Positions 33,436-40,774 of a stretch of 64,000 nt of DNA are shown piece after piece. Source of the DNA: JAAUUE01 sp943370025 (GTDB lineage Bacteria; Cyanobacteriota; Cyanobacteriia; Cyanobacteriales; JAAUUE01); assembly GCA_943370025.1 (NCBI GenBank), contig CALRPI020000001.1, positions 62,001 through 126,000 of the forward strand. Reading direction: 5' to 3'. The notes beneath the pieces were generated by a model that saw only the letters and a program-made list of their open reading frames with translations, was not told the DNA's origin and searched no databases. Every line of letters begins with the position of its first letter. Position 1 is the stretch's first letter. Both the position numbers and the translations under genes were made by a program.

Positions 33436-34198
33436 ATGGGAAGTCTCAGTGAGAAAGGAGTGACAGAGAGGGGCGTGGCTTTCTCTGCATATGATTTCGG
33501 TGATGGGTGGGAGCATGAGCTGCTGCTTGATGGGACTTTTCTAAAAGAAAAAGGAGTGAAGTATCCTCGATGTATTGGGGGAGAACGAGCTTGCCCTCCA
33601 GAAGATTGCGGCGGTGTATATGGCTACGATCATTTATCAATAAATTGGGTCTAAGACCCCGTGCTTCTAGCAAGGCTTGGGGTGAACTCATCAGGCAACT
33701 TGAATATAAGTGTGGCTGGTATGGGCGTACTTTTGTCAAAATTGACCGATGGTTTCCTAGCTCTAAAAGGTGTGGACATTGTGGGCATATTATTGGTAAG
33801 TTGCCTTTGAATATCAGAGAGTGGGATTGTCCTAAATGCAGCACACGTCACGATAGAGATGTAAATGCAGCAAGGAATATTTTGGCGGCAGGACTTGCCG
33901 TGTCAGTCTGTGGAGCGACCGTAAGACCAGAACAGAGTAAATCTGTTAAGGCTGGTGCTAGGAAGCAGAAACCTAAGTTGTGAGTCTTAGGAATCCCCGT
34001 CTCTTTAGAGCGAGGAGGATGTCAATAGAAGTTCTCGCCGATCGATCGAGTGGAGAATATCTGGATATGGTGCAGTGGCTTAAAGGTCATGCAAAAAACT
34101 ACTATCCCTATGATTCAGAGAAATTTGATCCTCTGAAAGTTAAGTTTAGCAATCCGAAAACACGATGGCAGAAAGCATTCCCTGAAAAAACACGGTAA
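33436..34198 (+). pseudogene. pRiA4b ORF-3-like gene, 5'-truncated and interrupted
   Basis: Two coding blocks belong together. The first (to about 33636) contains AYDFGDGWEHELLLDG and CIGGERACPPEDCGGVYGY, the signature of the plasmid pRiA4b ORF-3-like domain. The second (from about 34022) reads SIEVLADRSSGEYLDMVQWL and on to the end, which is the C-terminus of the same family. A 385-bp insert with a TnpB remnant separates them and shifts the frame. The insert is bounded by TCAATA at both sides (33637-33642 and 34022-34027). Joining at that repeat restores the frame exactly (GYDHL then SIEVLADR). The N-terminal half of the domain is also missing, so the gene is dead. Confidence 0.85.
33637..34021 (+). 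mobile_element. IS605/IS1341-type TnpB element remnant
   Basis: A 385-bp fragment encoding only the last third of a TnpB (OrfB) protein. Visible are WGELIRQLEYKCGWYGR, the zinc-finger cysteines (RCGHCGH...CPKC) and the RuvC-III motif DRDVNAARN, ending at a TGA at 33981-33983. The left end keeps a small hairpin (GGTCTAAGACC at 33648). The right end has GAATCCCCGTCTCTTTAG, an imperfect hairpin and the terminal TCAA usual for this family. The 5' two-thirds of tnpB are missing, so it cannot make a nuclease. Both termini appear present, so the loss was internal. Confidence 0.85.
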
Positions 34199-34585
34199 TC
34201 ACTTCTGCTCTTTTTTTAAAGCCATGTAAGTCCAGATTGCACCAAGGACATCCCCAGAACTTAACAGAATTAACTTTGGACTGGCAAGACCAAGGGCAGC
34301 AAAGGCTGTAAAGGAAATCAAGACGAATATCCTTGTATAGATAGAAGCTTGAAAGAAGGCTGTTGCTTCAGCCTTGGCAGCATAGATGTAGTAGATGCCG
34401 ATATTGAAAACCATAACTCCGCCAACCCGAATCCAAACCTCTGAGGTGATGGGTATCTGGAAAATGCTCAGGAATAGGTTGGGGACTAGGAGCACCACCA
34501 AACCCAGTAATAGTAAATAATACCCAAAGGCTTCGATCGTGAATGCTGCTTTAGAAGTTGTGGACATTTTGGATATTTTAGGCAT
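34199..34585 (-). CDS. Four-helix membrane protein, unknown
   Basis: A 128-residue protein with four hydrophobic segments (about 15-40, 48-68, 78-98, 102-122). No signal peptide, no catalytic motif, and no family named. Its stop abuts the pRiA4b pseudogene, with no bases between the two stop codons. Length and layout resemble DUF4345-type small membrane proteins, but this is only an impression. Confidence 0.7.
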   Translation of the reverse strand: MPKISKMSTTSKAAFTIEAFGYYLLLLGLVVLLVPNLFLSIFQIPITSEVWIRVGGVMVFNIGIYYIYAAKAEATAFFQASIYTRIFVLISFTAFAALGLASPKLILLSSGDVLGAIWTYMALKKEQK

Positions 34586-34862
34586 TTTGCTCTCCTTCCC
34601 TGATGGTTATACCATCCAAGTTATCCTAACTGCCTTGATTCGCATAAATAATTATCAGTCTAATGGAAGTAGAACCGATCGCCATGAAGGTCAGAGCCAT
34701 GCCAATCACTCAAAATATCAGCTTTTCTTTTACTTGACTGACCCCATAGGCATGGGAAATTCTGACCACCAGCCGGGAAATACAGAGAAAGTGCATCGAT
34801 CTTAGAATTCACTCTTGTTGAGGTTAGGCTAAAATGGGTAAGTACTTTTATCCAAGAAACTG

Positions 34863-36053
34863 ATGCTATCCAAACTGCGAGTTCAACACTACAAAAGTCT
34901 CTTTGATACTGAAGTTGACCTAGAACCACTAACAGTATTCATTGGACCCAATGGCTCTGGCAAATCAAACATCTGCGAAGCTCTAGCAGTACTGTCTATC
35001 TTCCTAAAAAATCTTGTATTCAATATAGATATAGATGCTAAGAAAGTCATAAATCTTTTTACCTTATCTTTGCAATCTGTAACTAATAAACAAGCTAGCC
35101 TTAAATCTAAATTCTGGCAAGGAAAGTTAGATTTTATTCTATTTGAAGTTATTACTCCTACCTCTTTGACAGAAACTAATACACTATCAACAATATCAGT
35201 TAGTATTGATTATCATAATCAACAAGTATCTATTAACCTTCCTAGACACATTAGTCACAATTTAAATAAAATAAGCATTACTGATGATTCTGTAAGTGGA
35301 TTAAGGCAATTTCTTATGGGGAGTAAATACTTCAATTCCCCAGTTGAAAATAACCTAAAAAGAGTCAATATTTATGATTTTTCTCCTGTCAGTTTGTTAA
35401 ATAATACTCCTTCTGATTTTATGGAAAGATCAGGACAGGGGATTGCCTACGCTTTGGTTGATATTTTACATTCTAATCGTGAGGGTTTCGATGAATTAGA
35501 GGAGCGGTTTCGGCAACTTGTTCCTAATATCAAAAAAATTTTATTGCCTCGTGGAAGTGTTCAGGATGCGAGAAATCTTTCTCTATCGCCTAGAGATTTT
35601 GAAGCTCGTCAAAATACTTTTTCTTTAGAACTAGTTGATAAATATTCAGAGCATCATATTCCAACCTCAGATATATCTGATGGGACTATGAGAATATTAG
35701 CTTTCTTAACAGCTTTGTACCAAGAAAATACCCCTAGCATTATTTGTTTTGAAGAACTAGAAAATGGCGTTCATCCTTGGTTACTTGGCAAAATGATGGA
35801 GCTATTGAAAATTGTTTCCACAGAAGGAATTACAGGAAAGCCCGTACAGGTTTTAATTACTACCCATTCACCTCTCTTACTAAATTATGTGGAACCCCAT
35901 CAAGTCCGGGCTGTTGAATTAGATGAGGAAGGAAAAACTCAGGTTCATGCTTTACCTACTGATTCTGTACGTTTTCAAAAAGCATTAGAGGCTTATGATG
36001 GTTCTCTCGGAGAGCTTTGGTTTACAAACATATTTGGAGGCAATCCCCAATGA
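34863..36053 (+). CDS. AAA/RecF-like ATPase (AAA_21 type), probable defence module
   Basis: A 396-residue ABC/SMC-type ATPase. Walker A is FIGPNGSGKSN (residues about 27-37), after the typical start LRVQHYKSLFD. The signature region is SDISDGTMRILAFLTAL, Walker B IICFEELENGVHP, and the His switch ITTHSPLLL. Such proteins, in pairs with TOPRIM-like partners, form defence modules (OLD, AbiL, PARIS and similar). Its stop overlaps the start of the DUF4276 gene (ATGA), a strong sign of a two-gene unit. The specific system is not certain. Confidence 0.9.
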   Translation: MLSKLRVQHYKSLFDTEVDLEPLTVFIGPNGSGKSNICEALAVLSIFLKNLVFNIDIDAKKVINLFTLSLQSVTNKQASLKSKFWQGKLDFILFEVITPTSLTETNTLSTISVSIDYHNQQVSINLPRHISHNLNKISITDDSVSGLRQFLMGSKYFNSPVENNLKRVNIYDFSPVSLLNNTPSDFMERSGQGIAYALVDILHSNREGFDELEERFRQLVPNIKKILLPRGSVQDARNLSLSPRDFEARQNTFSLELVDKYSEHHIPTSDISDGTMRILAFLTALYQENTPSIICFEELENGVHPWLLGKMMELLKIVSTEGITGKPVQVLITTHSPLLLNYVEPHQVRAVELDEEGKTQVHALPTDSVRFQKALEAYDGSLGELWFTNIFGGNPQ

Positions 36054-36784
36054 CTCGCCCGATTAAGATTGGGCTAATTGCTGAAGGACAGACAGAATTA
36101 GGAGCAAGTAGTCCCTTTATTACACCCCAAGATGGGGGAAAAGTTATTGACAAGCAAAAAGAAGGTGCTTTGCATACTTTGATCAGACGAGAATTGCAGA
36201 ATACTGGGTTATCTGACTGCGAATTTGTGCATAGACATCCTACGCTAAATGAGCGTAAAAATAGTCAATTAATAGGTGGTCATTCAATTCTAAATCCAAA
36301 ATATCTCAATCAAGTTGTAATCGCATGGAAACCGGAAGAAGTGGATTTGATTGTTATTGTAGCTGATGCTGATGCCATCCTAGAAAAACGGCAGCGTAAG
36401 CTAGAGATCGCTTTACAAACAATTAGAGATTATCATCTAGATCAAGACGAGAAACCAATTAACGATCGCAGTGTCGGAGGATTAGCAATTAGGGATTTTG
36501 AGGCTTGGTTACTAGCAGATTTTGAGACTGTTTCTAGGATTCTGGGTGAGAAGATTGAACAAATTACAGATTTAGAAAATTTTGCAAATTCCAAAGATAC
36601 TTTAGAAAATGCGATCGCTCAATCATCCTATCGTGCTGAAATGATGGTTAATAAACGTCCGCTTCAGATTAAATGGGATTTAGCTTTTGAGATTGATCTG
36701 ACTATTCTAAAATCCTCTTGTCCACAGGGTTATGGCGCATTTGCCCATAAATTAGCTCTAGTAGTCGAATCAATGATTAGATAA
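36050..36784 (+). CDS. DUF4276 family, TOPRIM-like partner
   Basis: A 244-residue protein. GLIAEGQTE at the N-terminus and VIVADADAI in the middle give the Glu and D-x-D of a TOPRIM-like metal site; RDFEAWLLAD follows, as in DUF4276. The ATG at 36050 lies inside the ATPase stop (ATGA); longer starts upstream would overlap the ATPase gene by more than 30 bases. In related two-gene systems the TOPRIM partner is the nuclease effector released or activated by the ATPase. That role here is inference. Confidence 0.88.
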   Translation: MTRPIKIGLIAEGQTELGASSPFITPQDGGKVIDKQKEGALHTLIRRELQNTGLSDCEFVHRHPTLNERKNSQLIGGHSILNPKYLNQVVIAWKPEEVDLIVIVADADAILEKRQRKLEIALQTIRDYHLDQDEKPINDRSVGGLAIRDFEAWLLADFETVSRILGEKIEQITDLENFANSKDTLENAIAQSSYRAEMMVNKRPLQIKWDLAFEIDLTILKSSCPQGYGAFAHKLALVVESMIR

Positions 36785-36807
36785 AGTGGGGGTTTCTAGT
36801 GTTTTAG

Positions 36808-38139
36808 CTAAAGTTGCCGTAGAATCTCTGCTAAGGTGCTGATTAATCGATCGATCTGAGGCTTCTCAATAATTAAAGGGGGAGAAAGGGCAATAATATC
36901 CCCGGTGGTGCGGACTAAAATTCCGGCTTCGTAAGCACGGAGGAAACAATCAAAAGCTCTGGCAGTGGGTTTGCCGGGAATGGGTTCTAGCTCGATCGCC
37001 CCAATCAAACCCAGATTCCGCACATCAATCACGTAGGGCAAACCCTTCAGGGAATGTACCGCCTCTGCCCAGTAGGGAGCTAAATCAGCGGCTCTGGCAA
37101 AAAGATTTTCCTGTTCATAGATATCTAGGGTCGCCATGGCGGCAGCACAAGCCACGGGATGTCCAGAATAGGTATAGCCATGAAAAAGCTCGATCGCATT
37201 CTCATCCCCATTCATAAACGCCTGATGGATTTCTTCCCGGACAACTACCGCCCCCATGGGCACAGAAGCATTAGTAATTCCCTTCGCTAGACAAACCAGA
37301 TCTGGGACAACCCCAAAGTAATCTGTCGCAAAAGCCGAACCCAGCCGCCCAAAACCAGTAATTACCTCATCAAAAATCAATAAAATGCCGTACTTATCAC
37401 AGATCTGCCGCAATTTTTGTAGATAACCAACTGGGGGAATTAACACCCCGGTGGATCCTGCCACTGGCTCTACAATCACCGCCGCAATATTCGAGGCATC
37501 ATGGAGGGCAACAATCCTCTCTAGCTCATCAGCCAAGTGCGCCCCCCACTGGGGCTGCCCTTGGGAAAATGCATTATGTTCTAAATCATGGGTATGGGGC
37601 AGATGATCTACCCCGACTAATAAGCTGCCAAAAAATTTCCGCACTGTGGGAATTCCCCCCACAGACATACCGCCAAAACCCACACCATGGTAGCCCCGCT
37701 CCCTGCCAATCAGCCGCTGCCGTGTGCCATTACCCTTAACTCGATGGTAAGCAAGGGCAATTTTCAGAGCAGAATCGACTGCTTCTGAGCCGGAGTTAGT
37801 CAAGAAGACGTGGTTTAGATCACCGGGGAGCATTTTTGCTAGCCGGGTAGCTAAGTTAAAGGCGATCGGATGTCCCATCTGAAAGGCTGGAGCATAGTCC
37901 ATTTGACTCATCTGGGTAGTCACTGCCTGAATGATTTCTTTCCTGCCATGACCAGCATTCACACACCATAGTCCCGCTGTCCCATCTAATACCTGCCGCC
38001 CGTCGGCTGTGGTATAGTACATCCCTTCAGCAGCCACCATCAGCCGGGGATTTGCCTTAAATTGCCGATTTGCCGTAAAAGGCATCCAAAATGCTTCTAA
38101 ATCAGCGGGATTATTAGTAGAAATGGTGGAGTCAAGCAT
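36808..38139 (-). CDS. PLP-dependent omega-amino-acid aminotransferase (class III)
   Basis: A 443-residue class-III aminotransferase. Features in order: FWMPFTANRQFKANPR start (typical of beta-alanine/omega-amino acid:pyruvate transaminases), FLTNSGSEAVDSALKIA, YHGVGFGGMSVGG, IFDEVITGFGR (the Asp contacting the PLP ring) and LAKGITNA with the Schiff-base Lys. Amino donor likely beta-alanine or a related omega-amino acid; this is family inference. The start codon lies three bases inside a heptamer-repeat tract that fills its upstream region. Confidence 0.92.
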   Translation of the reverse strand: MLDSTISTNNPADLEAFWMPFTANRQFKANPRLMVAAEGMYYTTADGRQVLDGTAGLWCVNAGHGRKEIIQAVTTQMSQMDYAPAFQMGHPIAFNLATRLAKMLPGDLNHVFLTNSGSEAVDSALKIALAYHRVKGNGTRQRLIGRERGYHGVGFGGMSVGGIPTVRKFFGSLLVGVDHLPHTHDLEHNAFSQGQPQWGAHLADELERIVALHDASNIAAVIVEPVAGSTGVLIPPVGYLQKLRQICDKYGILLIFDEVITGFGRLGSAFATDYFGVVPDLVCLAKGITNASVPMGAVVVREEIHQAFMNGDENAIELFHGYTYSGHPVACAAAMATLDIYEQENLFARAADLAPYWAEAVHSLKGLPYVIDVRNLGLIGAIELEPIPGKPTARAFDCFLRAYEAGILVRTTGDIIALSPPLIIEKPQIDRLISTLAEILRQL

Positions 38140-38141
38140 AA

Positions 38142-38346
38142 TCAGTTATCAGTTATCAGTTACTTGTGCTGAGCGAAGTCGAAGCATCAGTTATTTGTGC
38201 TGAGTAGTTCGACAGGCTCACTGTAAGACTTATCGAAGCATCAGTTACCAGTTACCAGTTATCAGTCACCAATGACTTTAACTGCTGATATTTTATGTTA
38301 ACTGTTAATCTTTAACTAATCACTCTTTACTGTTCACTGCTAACTG
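38142..38346. repeat. Heptamer-type repeats with dispersed GAAGTCGAAG motifs
   Basis: Repeated CAGTTAT / CAGTTAC and AACTGTT-like units fill the gap between the aminotransferase and the downstream minus-strand gene's end. Two copies of the phrase TGTGCTGAGcgaagtcGAAGCATCAG-like sequence are inserted. This is the second such tract in the window; the first is at 15061. Confidence 0.8.
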
Positions 38347-38943
38347 TTAACTGTTTGTTTGTTCCATTTCTTGCAATGCCGCCTTGGCGATCGCCAAACT
38401 CCATCGAGCTTGCTCCACCGAGGATAAATTTTCCCAAACTCCAGTGAAGGTATGTTCTTCTGCTTCATTGCCCCGCATGGCATAGGCAAGGGGACGAGCT
38501 AAGACTTGTAGATCTTCCTCTGACCATTGGCTGAGGAGAGATTGAACACAATTTACTAGTTTGTCTTGGAGGGAATAGCCTTGCTGATGGATTTCTTGGG
38601 CAGTAGTGGCGATCGCCTCCAACCAAGCACTGGGGACTCCCCGGAAGCGATCGATCAACCCTTGTTTCATAATCTCTGCCTGAGCTAGGGATTGCCAACA
38701 TTGGTCTAGATGACTAAATAGAGAGGCTGATTTAGTCTCCAATTCTGCTGCTGCCAAAATATTATCGAGGGAAAAATCTTCCTGTTGCTGGGCAAAATAG
38801 TCCTCTGTTTCTGTTTGAGATGGCTCCCAAGGATAAATGGTTGCTTCTGATTCCATAACTGTGATCAGAAAGTCCTTCTGTACTTGAGTTAGTGGATCGA
38901 TGCCGTCTGAATTTTGATTATCTATGAATGGCTGCCTTGCCAT
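38347..38943 (-). CDS. Hypothetical protein
   Basis: A 198-residue soluble, acidic, mostly helical protein starting MARQPFIDNQNSDGIDPL. It has no signal peptide, membrane segment or recognisable catalytic motif. The length, composition and intact frame in a region of HIP1 sites support a real gene, probably cyanobacteria-specific. Upstream of the omega-aminotransferase is its stop end; the two are separated by repeats and probably unrelated. Confidence 0.7.
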   Translation of the reverse strand: MARQPFIDNQNSDGIDPLTQVQKDFLITVMESEATIYPWEPSQTETEDYFAQQQEDFSLDNILAAAELETKSASLFSHLDQCWQSLAQAEIMKQGLIDRFRGVPSAWLEAIATTAQEIHQQGYSLQDKLVNCVQSLLSQWSEEDLQVLARPLAYAMRGNEAEEHTFTGVWENLSSVEQARWSLAIAKAALQEMEQTNS

Positions 38944-39089
38944 AGTCCTAAACCCCCATAAACTTTTTACTGTAACTTGACTCTAACTTGCTGTAACTGG
39001 CTTTAACTTAATGCTTTAACCCAAGCAAAATAACCTACAAGAGCTAATTAGCGAGTTCCGCATAAATGAAAAAATCTGATTCCCCAAGG

Positions 39090-39296
39090 CTAATTGTCAG
39101 AATGCTGTAGGGATTGGCGATAGTTTTTGACGGCTTGAGTTTGTCGATCAATTTGGATGAAACTGATAAATAATTCAGGGTCTAGGTCTGGCAACAGGAG
39201 ACTGCGATCGCTCCCCTTGATGCCATAGAGGGTAACTCTCTGCTCGGCGGCTGTCTCTAAGGTTGTGGGGTCAAGGAGAAGCATTGGTGTCACCAT
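39090..39296 (-). CDS. Small hypothetical protein downstream of ndk
   Basis: A 68-codon frame from an ATG at 39296 (MVTPMLLLDPTTLETAAEQR...). The protein reads coherently, with a strand-rich middle (RVTLYGIKGSDRSLLLPDLDPELFISF). The frame stays open upstream through two palindromes into ndk, but those palindromes are not likely coding. No family recognised. It may be translated from the ndk transcript. Confidence 0.45.
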   Translation of the reverse strand: MVTPMLLLDPTTLETAAEQRVTLYGIKGSDRSLLLPDLDPELFISFIQIDRQTQAVKNYRQSLQHSDN

Positions 39297-39341
39297 CCCG
39301 CATAGATTAAGGATAGATTTATCATAAAGCAATTTTTCAAT

Positions 39342-39400
39342 TAGGGTGGGCATTGCCCACCTTGAACTAGGGCTAATAAGGTGGGCATTGCCCACCCTAC
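39342..39400. repeat. Double GTGGGCATTGCCCAC palindrome
   Basis: Two copies of GGTGGGCATTGCCCACC, 44 bases apart, themselves arranged as an inverted repeat (TTAGGGTGGGC at the left, GCCCACCCTA at the right). It lies just after the ndk stop and could terminate transcription or be a REP-type element. Confidence 0.8.
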
Positions 39401-39412
39401 AAAATAGATCAT

Positions 39413-39862
39413 CTATTCGTAAAGCCAAGGACTGGCGACGGGTTGCCAAGTTACTAATTCTTCGGGGGTAAACCAGAGGGCGATTTCGGTTTGGGCAGTT
39501 TCGATCGCATCAGAGCCGTGGATCAGGTTCCGCCCAATGCTGACTCCATAATCTCCCCGAATGGTTCCCAATTCCGCCGTCAAGGGGTTGGTGGCACCAA
39601 TAATTTTCCGAGCCGCCGCAACTACACCATCGCCTTCCCAAACCATAGCGACTACCGGAGCAGAGGTAATAAATTCTACTAAGCCACCAAAGAAGGGTCT
39701 TTCTTTATGCACGTCGTAGTGCTTGGCTGCTAGTTCTTTGCTAACACTCATAAACTTCATCCCCACTAGGGTGAAACCCTTGGTTTCAAAGCGTTTAACA
39801 ATATCGCCTACTAGTCCACGTTGGACTCCATCGGGTTTGATCGCAATAAATGTCCTTTCCAA
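39413..39862 (-). CDS. ndk: Nucleoside diphosphate kinase
   Basis: A 149-residue NDK that moves the gamma-phosphate between NTPs and NDPs by a phospho-His. The catalytic His is in NLIHGSDAIETAQTEI. Other signatures are the start ERTFIAIKPDGVQRGLVG and RPFFGGLVEFITSAPVVAMVWEG. The start codon is TTG (39862). It gives the invariant N-terminus, and AGGAG lies seven bases upstream, which supports it. Confidence 0.97.
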   Translation of the reverse strand: MERTFIAIKPDGVQRGLVGDIVKRFETKGFTLVGMKFMSVSKELAAKHYDVHKERPFFGGLVEFITSAPVVAMVWEGDGVVAAARKIIGATNPLTAELGTIRGDYGVSIGRNLIHGSDAIETAQTEIALWFTPEELVTWQPVASPWLYE

Positions 39863-39987
39863 AATAAGCTCCTGAATAGTTAGTAATTAATATCAACAAT
39901 ACTTTACCAAGAAATTACCTAGGATTAATCGCTAATTGCGAGTCTATAATCATGTTCATAGCTTGCAGATCCCTTCCTAACCCCAAA

Positions 39988-40072
39988 TCAAAAAAGGGTG
40001 AAACCTTTTTTGATTTAAATCCTTACACAGTAAGCTACTCAAAATCTTATTTTTACCAAGCATTTTGCAAAA
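39988..40072. repeat. Hairpin-led ~85-bp repeat (copy 2)
   Basis: Same order as copy 1 at 23908: AAAAAAGGGTG...CCTTTTTT arms, then TAAGCTACTCAAAATCTTATT and a GCAAAAT end. It ends about 20 bases before the start of the 40093 gene, so it could serve as its leader. Confidence 0.65.
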
Positions 40073-40092
40073 TGGTGTAAGCAGGAGAGTCT

Positions 40093-40701
40093 ATGGATGA
40101 GGTTTATACTACCCAAGAATTAATTGACATCCTTCGGCGGGAGAGGTTGGCTTGTGTGAGGGGGGAGCGGTTAAATTTGGCAGTGGGTTATTCGGGGCAT
40201 CAGGTGATCGATCGCTTTGTCGACCCTCAAGCGATCCAAAAATTCACTGCCTATCAAGATTTCAAAGCCACGATCCATCGCTACCAAAAACAACACCAAG
40301 TATCCGGGATTCTCTGGCACAATTTAACGATCGATAACCAGACTCTCCACTATCCGGCAGTCCATGAAAATTTGATCGCCCTCCAGACGGATCTGCAAAT
40401 TCTCCAGCAGGCAAAAACTGCGGTGGTGGAGTTTTGGCACCGGGCAACTCAGGAGATGGATTTTTATCTAAGTGTCTGCCACGGCAAGGACTATCAACAA
40501 ATTAGCCCTTTCAGTATGGGGGAGATGATTAAGCATAGTCAGTGGGCGACGATCTGGAAGTGGGAGAATGTGCATTTCAAGGAGATTATTCTCCAGTTGG
40601 GATTATCGGCGATCGAGCTGGTCGATCGTCCCCCAGAAAATCTCCACCTCGCCACCGAAGATATCCATGCCGTGAATCCCGGTAGCAAGCCGATCGGTTA
40701 A
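40093..40701 (+). CDS. Hypothetical protein
   Basis: A 202-residue soluble protein. Starts MDEVYTTQELIDILRRERLACVRGERLNLAVG; a helix-rich middle has HRYQKQHQVSGILWHNLTI, and later WKWENVHFKEIILQLGLSAIELV. It is well conserved looking (many Trp, His and charged pairs), but I recognise no family or motif. Likely a cyanobacterial gene of unknown function. Transcribed divergently from ndk. Confidence 0.75.
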   Translation: MDEVYTTQELIDILRRERLACVRGERLNLAVGYSGHQVIDRFVDPQAIQKFTAYQDFKATIHRYQKQHQVSGILWHNLTIDNQTLHYPAVHENLIALQTDLQILQQAKTAVVEFWHRATQEMDFYLSVCHGKDYQQISPFSMGEMIKHSQWATIWKWENVHFKEIILQLGLSAIELVDRPPENLHLATEDIHAVNPGSKPIG

Positions 40702-40774
40702 TTAATCACCAAATGCCAGTTTGGGATTTTTGAGGGCTTCGACTACATTCAGTCCTCAAAAATCCGAATTCACA

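Noticed and set aside
33570..33640. Plus-strand start at 33570 for the TnpB fragment
   Set aside because: The residues before 33637 come from an out-of-frame reading of the pRiA4b gene; only the part after the TCAATA junction is TnpB.
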